From JACCVG01 sp034664165 (GTDB lineage: Bacteria > Actinomycetota > Thermoleophilia > Solirubrobacterales > Thermoleophilaceae), in contig JAXDIE010000017.1 of assembly GCA_034664165.1 (NCBI GenBank), positions 1 through 37,363 on the forward strand: a stretch of DNA of 37,363 nt, given 5' to 3'. The notes under the pieces were generated by a model. The model ran no database searches. It was not told where the DNA came from and was given only the letters and a program-made list of their open reading frames with translations. Each line of letters opens with the position of its first letter. Positions within the stretch are counted from its first letter, which is position 1. A program made the translations under genes and the position numbers. This document shows positions 13,824 through 21,846 of the stretch, piece after piece.

Positions 13824-15224
13824 CTATCCCTTGAGCTTCACGCTCAAGTTTTGGGTCGCCGCGTTCCCCACGGCATCCGTGAGCTCGACCGTGATGGTCG
13901 CCCTGGCGGCCTTCCCGTCGGCCAGAAGCTTGGCGATCGCACTGGCACTCTTGGCCTTCGCCGGCTTCAGGGTCAGGGTCACCGAAGAGCCCGCGGCCAC
14001 GCCCCCTGTCAGCGGTTTGAGGGCGTAGGACTTCTTTCCGGCCTTGACCTTTCCCGTGGCCTTCGCGGTCAGGTCCTCCGCGCCGCCGGCGGTCACCTTG
14101 ATCGCGATCCTTTTCCCTTTTTGCTTCTGGGTCTTCTTGGCCGTCGCCGAGCCACCGTCGACCGTCGTGTCAGCGGGCGGGGTCGTCCCGCCGCCCGCGC
14201 AGTTGAGTGTGCCCGCCCGCAGCGCGTGCCCGTCGGTGTTGCCGTCGTCGGCCCAGAAGACGGGCTTGGCGCCGGCCACGCACTCTGCGTCGGGCGCGAT
14301 GGCAAAACCCTCGTTGTTGAGGTTCGCCATGCCGGCGGGACGGTCGAACGTGTTGGTGACGACGAACTTGCCGTCATCCACGCCCGACTGCGCGATGTCG
14401 AGCGTCTTGCTCTGACCGTTGCAGTTGTTGTCGCATACCGCCCACAGATGGGTGGTATCGGGCTCGTACTCCAAGCCCATGACGCCGGTGAAGCCGCTCG
14501 CGATGGTCGCGACCTTGGCGAAGGTGTCCGTTGCAAGATTGAGGGCGTAGGCGCGGATCTCCCCGGTCTGCTCAATCCCGACAAAAAACAGGCCCGCGCC
14601 GTGCGCGGGATACGTCGCCGGGTTGTATGTGGCGACTGCGGTCTCGTCGAGGAACCCCTTCGCGACGAGCACGTTGTCGGGTACCCACGTAACGGCCTCG
14701 GGACCGGCGTTCGCGCCCAATCCCGGTAGATCTGTGGTCAGGTCGAGCTCGTCCGTCGCGTCGAGACTGGCCGCCGCGCCCGAAACGTCGTAGCGCAGCA
14801 CCTCGGGCTTGCTGGCGCCGCCCCCGTCGCGCTCGCTGGCAACGTAGACCGCGTTCGCGTCACCGCCGGCTAGGGTCACACCCTCGGCGTCCGGAGCGCC
14901 GGTCCCGGGAGGGAACCTGAGAGTCTTGCCTGCTGCCCAGCCGTTTGCGGTGTCCGGCGTCCACTTCGTGCCGTCCCAGACCAGCCGGAAGAGCATCGAC
15001 GGGCTGTTCTGCACGGCCCACAGGACGCCAGGGGCACTGGTGCCGGATGGCTGGTAGGTGAGGCCGCTCAGGTTGGTGCCGAAGACGTTGAGGTCATCGG
15101 CCGTTGCGACCGCACTTCCCCCCGGCCATGCCGCGCCCCACGCGGGTGTTGCAGCCGCGAGCAGCGCAACGACAACGGCGATGGAAGTGACGAATCCCCT
15201 AAGTGGTAAGCGTGTCGCGGTCAT
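13824..15224 (-). CDS. secreted propeller-like protein with C-terminal Ig-like domain (phytase-like/SdiA-regulated type)
   Basis: This 466-residue protein has a signal peptide (residues 1-~32: basic start, VTSIAVVVALLAAATPAWG). A region of repeated beta-strand blocks follows (~35-335), with GVLWAVQNSP, DAEGVTLAG, GPEAVTWVPD, GVMGLEYEP and NNEGFAIAPD. These resemble the esterase-like/phytase-like and SdiA-regulated propellers. After a Gly/Thr/Pro linker (~345-360), a Lys/Ala-rich beta domain (~365-466) ends TDAVGNAATQNLSVKLKG, a cell-surface Ig-like module common in actinobacterial secreted proteins. A Cys pair in CDNNC is notable. The ATG at 15224 shares one base with the PAC2 stop (TAATG), so it is coupled to PAC2. 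The long upstream frame to 16028 is a shadow. The substrate is unknown. Confidence 0.8.
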   Translation of the reverse strand: MTATRLPLRGFVTSIAVVVALLAAATPAWGAAWPGGSAVATADDLNVFGTNLSGLTYQPSGTSAPGVLWAVQNSPSMLFRLVWDGTKWTPDTANGWAAGKTLRFPPGTGAPDAEGVTLAGGDANAVYVASERDGGGASKPEVLRYDVSGAAASLDATDELDLTTDLPGLGANAGPEAVTWVPDNVLVAKGFLDETAVATYNPATYPAHGAGLFFVGIEQTGEIRAYALNLATDTFAKVATIASGFTGVMGLEYEPDTTHLWAVCDNNCNGQSKTLDIAQSGVDDGKFVVTNTFDRPAGMANLNNEGFAIAPDAECVAGAKPVFWADDGNTDGHALRAGTLNCAGGGTTPPADTTVDGGSATAKKTQKQKGKRIAIKVTAGGAEDLTAKATGKVKAGKKSYALKPLTGGVAAGSSVTLTLKPAKAKSASAIAKLLADGKAARATITVELTDAVGNAATQNLSVKLKG

Positions 15225-16099
15225 TAGCTCTCCCCTTGCTGGCGCAGGAACTTTTGGAAATCCTTGGCGATGGCGTCGCCTGAGGGCAGGTTGCGCGGCT
15301 CGGGCGTGCCGCCCGGGAACTGATCGGCCTCTGCCTCGAGCTTCTCCACGAACGCCTTGACGTCGGGATCGCTGGCCACTGCGGCGTTGACCTGGCGTTC
15401 GTACTCCACGGCGGCGTCCTCCAGCTCGCCTGCATCCACGGCGACGCCCGTGATCCCCTCGAGCCGGCGAACCAGCTCGAGCGCGGCCTTGGGGTTGGGG
15501 CTCGCGGCCGCGACGTAGTGGGGCACGGAGGCCCAGAGGCTGACCGACGGGACCTTGGCACCCGCGAGGGCGGAATGCAGGACACCGACGATCCCCGTGG
15601 GGCCCTCGTAGTTGGTGCCGCCCAGGCCCATCTTGTCGACCAGCTCCTCGTCGGATGCGAGGCCCGTGATGGCGGTGGGGCGGGTGTGGGGGACGTCGGC
15701 CAGCAGCGCGCCCAGCGCCACCGCCATCTCCACACCCAGAGCATGCGATACCTCGATGACTGCCTCGCAGAACGTGCGCCACCGCAGCGCGGGCTCGGGG
15801 CCCTGGAGCAGCACCAAGTCGCGATCGGCACCCGGCACCTCCGCCACGTGGACGCTGATGTCGGGCCACTCGACCACCCGGCTCATTCCCTCGGTCAGGC
15901 GGATCATCGGCCTGACCTGGGTGAAGTCGAAGAAGTCCTCGGGATCGATCTGCGCGACCAGGCGCCCCTGGAGGTTCGCGATCAGCAGGTTGACGGCGGC
16001 CGAGGCGGCCTCGCCCGCGTCGTTCCACCCCTTGAAGGCGTAAACCAGGAGGGGACGACGAAGCTGAGGCGGCGGATCTTTCCAGTCGACATTCGACAT
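15224..16099 (-). CDS. PAC2-family protein (proteasome assembly chaperone 2-like)
   Basis: This 291-residue protein has the PAC2/DUF75 layout: LVYAFKGWNDAGEAA at the N-terminus (~18-32), FFDFTQVRPMIRL (~57-69), VLLQGPEPALRW (~97-108), then GALLADVPHTRPT and Y-GPTGIVGVLH. Actinobacterial members are widespread and conserved but lack a proven function; eukaryotic relatives chaperone proteasome assembly. No proteasome gene is visible in this window. The gene starts 12 nt after the SnoaL-like gene and ends in overlap with the secreted propeller gene, so the three are probably one transcript. Confidence 0.92.
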   Translation of the reverse strand: MSNVDWKDPPPQLRRPLLVYAFKGWNDAGEAASAAVNLLIANLQGRLVAQIDPEDFFDFTQVRPMIRLTEGMSRVVEWPDISVHVAEVPGADRDLVLLQGPEPALRWRTFCEAVIEVSHALGVEMAVALGALLADVPHTRPTAITGLASDEELVDKMGLGGTNYEGPTGIVGVLHSALAGAKVPSVSLWASVPHYVAAASPNPKAALELVRRLEGITGVAVDAGELEDAAVEYERQVNAAVASDPDVKAFVEKLEAEADQFPGGTPEPRNLPSGDAIAKDFQKFLRQQGES

Positions 16100-16111
16100 G
16101 GGTTCACCGTA

Positions 16112-16510
16112 CTACTCCGAGTCGAGTGCCTGAAGCGCCTGCTCCCGGCTCGAGTAGGCATGCATGCTGATGGCCTTGCCGTCGCGCATGCGCCAGAGGT
16201 GCACGATCGTGCCGTCCACCGGGGCGCCGCTCGCGGCCCCGCGGCCGCTCTGGGTGGCGACCACGACGATCACATCCTCGCGCGGCTCGAATATCTCGTC
16301 GGGATCGATCCGGTAGTCCTCGAACCCCTCGCCGGCCAGCGACGCTGCTTCGGTAGCGCCGTCCGCCCCCTCATAGGTCTGGGGGTCGGGCAGCTCCTCC
16401 CGGTCGGTCACCGTGAACTCGGGATGGACGTTGCGTGCCATCGCGTCCATGTCCCCCTTGTTGAACCCGGCGTACGACTCCCGGATCGTGTCGATGTCGG
16501 CCTGGGACAT
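16112..16510 (-). CDS. SnoaL-like/NTF2-fold protein
   Basis: This 132-residue protein starts MSQADIDTIRESYAGFN and has the SnoaL-like features NVHPEFTV (~37-44) and a C-terminal HLWRMRDGKAISMHAYSS. It is the third SnoaL-like gene in this window and is more distant from the tandem pair in the end-joining operon. It has no signal peptide. It starts 11 nt after the TrhA stop codon and ends 12 nt before PAC2. The true start is the ATG at 16510; the longer frame to 16990 overlaps TrhA. Function is unknown. Confidence 0.83.
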   Translation of the reverse strand: MSQADIDTIRESYAGFNKGDMDAMARNVHPEFTVTDREELPDPQTYEGADGATEAASLAGEGFEDYRIDPDEIFEPREDVIVVVATQSGRGAASGAPVDGTIVHLWRMRDGKAISMHAYSSREQALQALDSE

Positions 16511-16521
16511 CCGCGCTCGGT

Positions 16522-17193
16522 CTAGGCCACAGCGCCCGGCATGACCCAGAACGCGACCACGGCGAACTGCAGCGCGGCGGCGGCGATCACCAGCAGGTGG
16601 AAGATCTCGTGGTAGCCGAACACGCCTGGCACCGGGTCCGGCCGCTTGCGGGCGTAGATGACCGCTCCCACCGAGTACATCAGCCCGCCGACCCCGAGAA
16701 GCGCGGTGGCCGTCCAGCCGATGGCCTCGGCCAGCATCGGGAAGCCCATGATGGCCACCCAGCCCAGCACGAGGTACATGACGGCGACGATCCAACGGGG
16801 TGCGTCGATCCAGAAGAGCTTGGTCACGACACCCGCGGCCGCCGCGATCCAGACGCCCACCAGCACGGCGGTGCCGAGGCTCCCATGGAAGGACAGGAGC
16901 GCGAACGGCGTGTAGGAGCCGGCGATCAGTACGAAGATCATCGAGTGGTCGACCCGGCGCATCATCCTCCGCCCGCGAGCGGTGGCCCACTTGACCCGGT
17001 GGTAGATCGCGCTGGAGCCGAACAGCAGCACGATGCTGGCCGAATAGATGGCGGCCGCGACCGTCGCACGCGGCGTCGGCGCGGTCGCGATCAGGATCGC
17101 GCCGAAGACCGCGAACACGAAGACTGCGATCTCATGGGAGACGCCTCGCAGGCGCGGACGAAGGAGTGGGTCGGGGGCCTCTGCAATGGCCAC
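16522..17193 (-). CDS. TrhA/hemolysin III (PAQR-type) membrane protein
   Basis: This 223-residue protein has seven predicted membrane helices and the PAQR metal motifs SSAIYHR (~60-66), DHSMIF (~82-87) and a C-terminal GYHEIFHLL (about residues 193-201). The Asp and three His residues would bind a zinc ion in the membrane, as in adiponectin receptors. Bacterial TrhA members affect membrane-energetics homeostasis and fatty-acid composition. The start is GTG at 17193. It follows the TauE pair by about 32 nt on the same strand, and a SnoaL-like gene follows. Confidence 0.92.
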   Translation of the reverse strand: MAIAEAPDPLLRPRLRGVSHEIAVFVFAVFGAILIATAPTPRATVAAAIYSASIVLLFGSSAIYHRVKWATARGRRMMRRVDHSMIFVLIAGSYTPFALLSFHGSLGTAVLVGVWIAAAAGVVTKLFWIDAPRWIVAVMYLVLGWVAIMGFPMLAEAIGWTATALLGVGGLMYSVGAVIYARKRPDPVPGVFGYHEIFHLLVIAAAALQFAVVAFWVMPGAVA

Positions 17194-17225
17194 AGGGCGA
17201 GCTTATCCGGGCCGGAGGCCGGTCG

Positions 17226-17627
17226 CTATCCGGCGGGCTCGGGGGTCGGCTCGGGCTCGGCCTTGCGGCCACGCAGCAGCTTGTAGGCCAGGTAGATCTG
17301 GAAGGCGGCAAAAGCGATCTCGATGGCGCGCTCGGGCACGTTGTTGGACACCACTCCGCCGATCACAACGCCCACCGGGGAAAGGGCCATGACGATCAGC
17401 GCGTCCCGGATCCGGACGTTCCCGTGCGTGTGCTGGCGCCAGGCCCCCACCGCAGCCACGGCCACCACTGCGACCAGCGACGTGGACGTGGCCTGGAGGA
17501 TCGGCTTGTCCAGGAAGATGACCAGCGCGGGGACGAAGAGGATCCCCCCGCCCACGCCGACCAGCCCGCTGAGCACGCCCGCGGCGAAGCCGACAGCCAG
17601 AAGCCCTATGAGGCTCGAGAGGTCCAT
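17226..17627 (-). CDS. half-size TauE/SafE-family transporter, second half-gene
   Basis: This 133-residue membrane protein has about four helices and one copy of the TauE/SafE repeat motif (AGVLSGLVGVGGGILFVPAL, ~16-35). Full-length TauE/SafE permeases are near 250 residues with two such repeats. Here each repeat is its own gene. The ATG shares one base with the stop of the first half-gene (TGATG), so the two are translationally coupled, and they probably pair to form one transporter for sulfite, organosulfonates or another small anion. The Pro/Glu-rich C-terminus (EPEPTPEP) is a short cytosolic tail. The frame on to 17993 is a shadow of the upstream half. Confidence 0.85.
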   Translation of the reverse strand: MDLSSLIGLLAVGFAAGVLSGLVGVGGGILFVPALVIFLDKPILQATSTSLVAVVAVAAVGAWRQHTHGNVRIRDALIVMALSPVGVVIGGVVSNNVPERAIEIAFAAFQIYLAYKLLRGRKAEPEPTPEPAG

Positions 17628-17983
17628 CAGAAGATCAGCACCGCCGCCGAGCCCAGGAGGAAGAGGCCGAAGCCGATCGAGACCGCGCGCTCGGGGATCC
17701 GCTGCTGGATGGCCACACCCACGACCGACCCGGCGATCGCGGGCAGCCCGATCAGGACCCCGTTGACCACATCGACGTTGCCGTAGAAGGCCTGGACGGC
17801 GACGGCCATGATCGCGATGCCGACGATCGCTGCCAGCGACGTGCCCGTCGCCTCGCGCTCCCCGTAGGCGAACCAGAGGATGAGCAGGGGCACGATCACG
17901 GTGCCGCCTCCGACCCCGAACAGGGTGCTGAAAGCCCCCGCGACAGTGCCGATCACAGCTAGGCGCAACAGCCTGGAAGACAT
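17627..17983 (-). CDS. half-size TauE/SafE-family transporter, first half-gene
   Basis: This 118-residue membrane protein carries one TauE/SafE repeat (AGAFSTLFGVGGGTVIVPLL, residues ~15-34), then TGTSLAAIVG and further helices. It ends just where the second half-gene starts, with stop and start codons overlapping. No second repeat follows in this frame, so this is a real half-protein, not a frame error in one gene: the two repeats are in different frames and each has its own start and stop. The start ATG at 17983 has a TAGTAT hexamer 8 nt upstream. The gene diverges from trehalose-phosphatase. Confidence 0.85.
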   Translation of the reverse strand: MSSRLLRLAVIGTVAGAFSTLFGVGGGTVIVPLLILWFAYGEREATGTSLAAIVGIAIMAVAVQAFYGNVDVVNGVLIGLPAIAGSVVGVAIQQRIPERAVSIGFGLFLLGSAAVLIF

Positions 17984-17990
17984 GGCCGGG

Positions 17991-17997
17991 CATACTA
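17991..17997. promoter_or_regulatory. overlapping divergent -10 hexamers (CATACTA)
   Basis: On the minus strand TAGTAT (17997-17992) ends 8 nt before the TauE ATG at 17983. On the plus strand CATACT (17991-17996) ends 6 nt before the OtsB GTG at 18003, which would put +1 on the GTG itself. Only the first plus-strand base departs from TAnnnT. Only 19 nt separate the two coding regions. Confidence 0.45.
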
Positions 17998-18002
17998 GGC
18001 GC

Positions 18003-18809
18003 GTGGCATCCCCGACCGCGGAAACGCCGGCCGGCGTGCTCGCGCCGCTGATTGACGATCCGGCGCGGGCTGCCGTCCTGTTCGACATCGACGGCACGAT
18101 CGCCCCGATCGTGGACAAGGCCGAAGACGCCTATGTGCCTCCCTCAACGTCCAGCCTGCTCGGCCAGCTGGCCCGCCGCTACGCGCTGGTCGCCTGCGTG
18201 TCGGGCCGTTCGGCTGCCGAGGCACGGCGCATGGTGGGCGTGGGCAGCATCCTCTACGTGGGGATGCACGGCGCCGAGCGCCTGGGGCCAGGCGCGACCC
18301 AGCCCCAGCTGCGAACCGAGCTCGAGCCCTGGACAGCCAAGGTCCGGGAGTTCACGGAGTCGGTGACCGACGGCTTTCGCCTGCTGGGCATCCGCATAGA
18401 GGACAAGGGCCCGATCGTGGCCCTGCACTGGCGCCGTGCACCGGACGAGGCAGCGGCCCGCCGGCGCCTGGACGACGTGGCCGAGACGGCGGTCGCGGCC
18501 GGCCTCAACACCCATTGGGGCCGCAAGGTTCTGGAGATCCGGCCACCGGTCGAGATCTCCAAGCGGCTCGCGGTGCGTGACCTCGTGCTCGAGGCGGGTG
18601 CTTCCGGAGCCCTCTTCGCCGGCGACGACACAACCGACCTGGACGCGTTCGACGCCCTGGATGAGCTTGCCGCGGAGGGCACCTTGTCCACCGCGATCCG
18701 AATCGGAGTCCGATCCGACGAGGGACCCCCCGAGCTGATCGAGCGCGCCGACCTGGTGGTCGAGAGCGTGCCGGGCTTTGCCGCGGTGCTCGAGACCCTT
18801 GTCGGCTGA
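18003..18809 (+). CDS. otsB: trehalose-6-phosphate phosphatase
   Basis: This 268-residue HAD-superfamily phosphatase has FDIDGTIAP (nucleophile Asp, ~28-36), VSGRS (motif II, ~67-71), the cap residues and GDDTTDLDAF (motif IV, ~205-214). These are OtsB hallmarks. It removes phosphate from trehalose-6-phosphate, which makes trehalose for osmotic protection in the cytosol. No trehalose-6-phosphate synthase lies next to it, so otsA must be elsewhere. The start is a GTG at 18003 with a near-consensus -10 hexamer directly before it. The longer frame from 17880 runs into the divergent TauE gene and is not used. Confidence 0.92.
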   Translation: MASPTAETPAGVLAPLIDDPARAAVLFDIDGTIAPIVDKAEDAYVPPSTSSLLGQLARRYALVACVSGRSAAEARRMVGVGSILYVGMHGAERLGPGATQPQLRTELEPWTAKVREFTESVTDGFRLLGIRIEDKGPIVALHWRRAPDEAAARRRLDDVAETAVAAGLNTHWGRKVLEIRPPVEISKRLAVRDLVLEAGASGALFAGDDTTDLDAFDALDELAAEGTLSTAIRIGVRSDEGPPELIERADLVVESVPGFAAVLETLVG

Positions 18810-18815
18810 CCAGGC

Positions 18816-19322
18816 ATGCGGTTCACCGAATTCCTCCGCAACGCCGTGCTCCTGTTCGCCGGAGCAGCCTCGACGCTGGCGCTCTGCACACTCATCGCCG
18901 CCTTCTCCGAGGATGACCGGAGGCTGCTGCTCCTGGCCATCGGCTGGTGGATCCTCGCCGGTGTGATCGGCCTGTGGCTGGGCCGCCGGCCCCAGACCAC
19001 CCAGGGGATCGGCCGGATGCTGGCCGATGCGAAGGCGGTCACGTCGATGCCGCCGATCGAGCCGGGGCCGATCATGTGGAACCGGCTGTGGCCGCTGGCC
19101 GTGTTCACCGCCGTTGCGGGCGGCCTGGCTTTTCTCTTCCCGCCGGTGGCGGCCGTGGCCACGGGCTACGCGCTGGCCATCTCCCTTGCCTGGCGTCGCC
19201 AGGCGCTGGCCGTGCAGGCCATCGAGGAGCGCGACGGCATCCAGTTCCACGTGGAGAAGGCGAGCCCGTTCGGCGCGACCCGGCTCACGCGGCTACCGGG
19301 CATGAAGCGCTACGACGTCTAG
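18816..19322 (+). CDS. hypothetical four-helix membrane protein
   Basis: This 168-residue protein of unknown family has two N-terminal hydrophobic helices (~9-29 and ~35-56), a polar stretch with Arg/Gln, then two more helices (~88-122). The cytosolic C-terminal part ends GMKRYDV. It begins 6 nt after otsB and is likely in the same transcript. Its stop overlaps the polX stop by 3 nt on the opposite strand. I recognise no transporter or enzyme motif. Confidence 0.75.
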   Translation: MRFTEFLRNAVLLFAGAASTLALCTLIAAFSEDDRRLLLLAIGWWILAGVIGLWLGRRPQTTQGIGRMLADAKAVTSMPPIEPGPIMWNRLWPLAVFTAVAGGLAFLFPPVAAVATGYALAISLAWRRQALAVQAIEERDGIQFHVEKASPFGATRLTRLPGMKRYDV

Positions 19323-21049
19323 GACGGCTTCATCAGCTTCTGCAGCTGCTTCCAGGTCCGCGTGTTGGCAACGTCGGACTTGGTCAGCCAGGCACGGCGT
19401 GCGGTCGCCACGCCGTAGCGCTTGTTCTTCAGGCGCTCGACGCCGTGGGCATCGGAGTTGATCACGATCTTCACCCCGGCATCCACGGCCAGGCGGGCGT
19501 TGAGGTCCGACAGGTCGCGGCGATCGGGGTTGGCGTTGATCTCCAGGAACGTTCCCGTTCGGGCGGCGGCCTCCACCACCTTCTCGATGTCGATCGGATA
19601 GGGCTCGCGCCGCTCGATCAGGCGGCCGGTGGGATGGCCGATCGCCTTGACCAGCGGGTTCTCGATCGCCTCGATCATCCGCTCGGTCATGTTCTTCTCC
19701 CTCATGCGGAACGAGGTGTGGATGCTGGCGATCACCCAGTCCAGCTGGGCCACCAGATCGTCTTCGTAGTCGAGCGAGCCGTCGGTCCCGATGTTGATCT
19801 CGGAGCCCGCGAGCAGCGTCAGCCCGCCGAGCCCCTGGTTGACCTCATGGATCCGCTCGATGTGGCGGCGCAGCTGGTCGGGCGAGACGTCGTCGCCGAA
19901 GCCGTGGGTGGCCGAGTGGTCGGTGACCGCCAGATACTTCATCCCCTCGGCGATGGCGGCTGAGGCCATCTCCTCGATCGTGTTGCGGCCGTCAGAGGCG
20001 ATCGTGTGCGAGTGCAGGTCGCCCTTGAGGTCCTTGTACTCGATCAGCTGGGGCAGCTCGCCCTTTGCCGCGGCCTTCAGCTCACCGCGGTTCTCGCGCA
20101 GCTCTGGCTCGATGTACTCCATCCCGAGCAGCTCATAGACCTCCTCCTCGGTGGCGCACGCATGGGTCTCGCCCGTGGCGTCGACCTTCACGCCGTACTC
20201 GGACACATGCAGCCCGCGGCGGACGGCGTCGGCCCGCAGCGCCTCGTTGTGCTGCTTGGAGCCGGTGAAGTGCTGGAGCAGGTTGCCGAAGTTCTCGGGC
20301 GGCACGATCCGCAGGTCCACGCTGAGCCCGTTGTTGGTGCTGGCGCGAACACCGGCGCTTCCGGGCTTGCCTGCGGCCTCGATCAGCGACATCTGGCTGA
20401 AGGCCTCGGCCAGAGCCTGCGGGTCGGTGGCCGTGGCCACGATGTCCAGGTCCTTGCAGCTGTCGGCCAGGCGGCGGGCGCTACCGGCGATCTCCACGCG
20501 GTCCGAAGCGGGATGCTCGCGCAGGGCGTCGCGCAGCTCGATGGCCACCTCCAGGGCACGGGAGAGCACCACCCGCCCGCGCGGGCCCGACTCGGCCAGG
20601 GCGGCGATCGAGTCCAGGATGTTCTGCTCGGCCTTGGCGCCGAAGCCAGGGAGATCGCGAAGGCGGTGGGCCTCCGCGGCCTCCTTCAGCTGGTCGAGCG
20701 ACTCCACCCCCAGCTCGTCGTAGAGCTTGCGCACCTTCTTGGCGCCCAGCCCCGGCACCCGGGTGACCTCCAGGAGCCCGACCGGGAACTTGGCCTTGAG
20801 CTTGTCGGCCGCGGGGATCGAGCCCGTCTCCATGAGCACCTCGATCTTCTCGGCGATGGTCTTGCCCACGCCGGCCAGCTCCTGCGCCCTGCCCTGCCGA
20901 GACATCTCGGCCACCGACACCGCCGAGTCCCTGATGGCCTTGGCCGCATTGCGGTAGGCCAGGACCCGGTGGACGATCGCCCCGTCCAGCTCGTTCAGGT
21001 CGGCCAGCTCGCCGAAGGCGTCGGCTATCTCGGAGTTGCGCATGCTCAT
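19319..21049 (-). CDS. polX: PolX, family X DNA polymerase with PHP exonuclease domain
   Basis: This 576-residue protein has a PolX core: helix-hairpin-helix regions (VPGLGAKKV ~92-100; LPGFGAKAE) and a nucleotidyltransferase part with AGSARR and KDLDIVA supplying the paired Asp, and VDLRIV the third Asp. A C-terminal PHP domain follows (~345-576) with GDLHSHTIASDG, TDHSATHG, AGSEINI, NANPDRRDLSD and NSDAHG. All PHP metal residues look present, so 3'-5' exonuclease and AP-endonuclease activity are expected. Bacterial PolX works in base-excision repair and gap filling, and could serve alongside Ku and LigD. It diverges from the glycosyltransferase gene with a shared near-palindromic -10. Confidence 0.95.
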   Translation of the reverse strand: MSMRNSEIADAFGELADLNELDGAIVHRVLAYRNAAKAIRDSAVSVAEMSRQGRAQELAGVGKTIAEKIEVLMETGSIPAADKLKAKFPVGLLEVTRVPGLGAKKVRKLYDELGVESLDQLKEAAEAHRLRDLPGFGAKAEQNILDSIAALAESGPRGRVVLSRALEVAIELRDALREHPASDRVEIAGSARRLADSCKDLDIVATATDPQALAEAFSQMSLIEAAGKPGSAGVRASTNNGLSVDLRIVPPENFGNLLQHFTGSKQHNEALRADAVRRGLHVSEYGVKVDATGETHACATEEEVYELLGMEYIEPELRENRGELKAAAKGELPQLIEYKDLKGDLHSHTIASDGRNTIEEMASAAIAEGMKYLAVTDHSATHGFGDDVSPDQLRRHIERIHEVNQGLGGLTLLAGSEINIGTDGSLDYEDDLVAQLDWVIASIHTSFRMREKNMTERMIEAIENPLVKAIGHPTGRLIERREPYPIDIEKVVEAAARTGTFLEINANPDRRDLSDLNARLAVDAGVKIVINSDAHGVERLKNKRYGVATARRAWLTKSDVANTRTWKQLQKLMKPS

Positions 21050-21056
21050 CTCTATC

Positions 21057-21063
21057 TAGGGTA
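21057..21063. promoter_or_regulatory. overlapping divergent -10 hexamers (TAGGGTA)
   Basis: On the plus strand TAGGGT (21057-21062) ends 8 nt before the glycosyltransferase ATG at 21071. On the minus strand TACCCT (21063-21058) ends 8 nt before the polX ATG at 21049. The spacing is equal on both sides. There is no Shine-Dalgarno in the 21-nt gap, so both mRNAs would be leaderless. Confidence 0.5.
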
Positions 21064-21070
21064 GGCGGCT

Positions 21071-21793
21071 ATGCCCGGCACCTGGCTTGTCCTGCCGACT
21101 TATAACGAGGCCGAGAACATCGAGCCCCTGGTCCGCGCTGCGCTGGAACAGCTGGCCACGACCGGGCCGGACAACCACATCCTGGTCGTCGACGACGGCT
21201 CGCCCGATGGCACCGGCGACATCGCCGACCGGCTGGCCGCCGAGTTCCCGGCAGTCACCGTCCTTCACCGCCACGCCAAGGAGGGGCTGGGACGCGCCTA
21301 CGTGGCCGGCTTCACCCACGCACTCGGGGCCGGCGCCGAGCTGGTCATGGAGATGGACTCCGACTTCTCGCATGACCCGGCCGACCTTCCCCGCCTGATT
21401 GCTGCCGCGAAGGATGCGGACCTGGTGCTGGGATCGCGCTACGTGCCGGGCGGCGGCGTGCGCGAATGGGGCCTGGTGCGCCGCTTCATCAGCCGCGGCG
21501 GATCGTTCTACGCGCGCGTGATCTTGGGGCTCCCCGTCCGCGACCTGACAGGTGGCTTCAAATGCTTCCGGCGGTCCACGCTGGAGAAGCTGAACCTCGA
21601 GGACGTCCACGCCGATGGCTACGGCTTCCAGATCGAGCTGACCTACCGCGCCGTGCGCGCGGGGCTGAAGGTCACCGAGGTCCCGATCGTCTTCACCGAG
21701 CGCAGGCTCGGCCAGTCCAAGATGAGCGCCGGAGTGGCCCTGGAAGCCATCTGGAAGGTCCCGGCACTCCGCCTGCGCCGCTCTCCGGACTAG
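21071..21793 (+). CDS. GT2 polyprenol-phosphate glycosyltransferase (Dpm1-like)
   Basis: This 240-residue GT-A glycosyltransferase has the Dpm1/Ppm1 layout: LVLPTYNEAENI (~6-17), the VVDDGSPDGT (~40-49) nucleotide site, MEMDSDFSHDP (~94-104, the DxD site), LGSRYVPGG (~123-131), DLTGGFKCFRR (~157-167) and a C-terminal FTERRLGQSKMS. It has no C-terminal membrane helices, so it is the soluble type. It transfers mannose from GDP-mannose, or a related sugar, onto polyprenol phosphate at the membrane face, providing donors for cell-wall lipoglycans or protein mannosylation. The donor sugar cannot be fixed from the sequence. Confidence 0.92.
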   Translation: MPGTWLVLPTYNEAENIEPLVRAALEQLATTGPDNHILVVDDGSPDGTGDIADRLAAEFPAVTVLHRHAKEGLGRAYVAGFTHALGAGAELVMEMDSDFSHDPADLPRLIAAAKDADLVLGSRYVPGGGVREWGLVRRFISRGGSFYARVILGLPVRDLTGGFKCFRRSTLEKLNLEDVHADGYGFQIELTYRAVRAGLKVTEVPIVFTERRLGQSKMSAGVALEAIWKVPALRLRRSPD

Positions 21794-21846
21794 CTCAGGA
21801 CTCGCGAGCCAGGACCGGCCGAACGTGAGCACGACCCCGGTGGGGC

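Noticed and set aside
15225..16028. N-terminal extension of the secreted propeller frame
   Set aside because: The extension is Arg/Gly/Pro-rich shadow sequence of the PAC2 gene. The ATG at 15224 is followed by a proper signal peptide.
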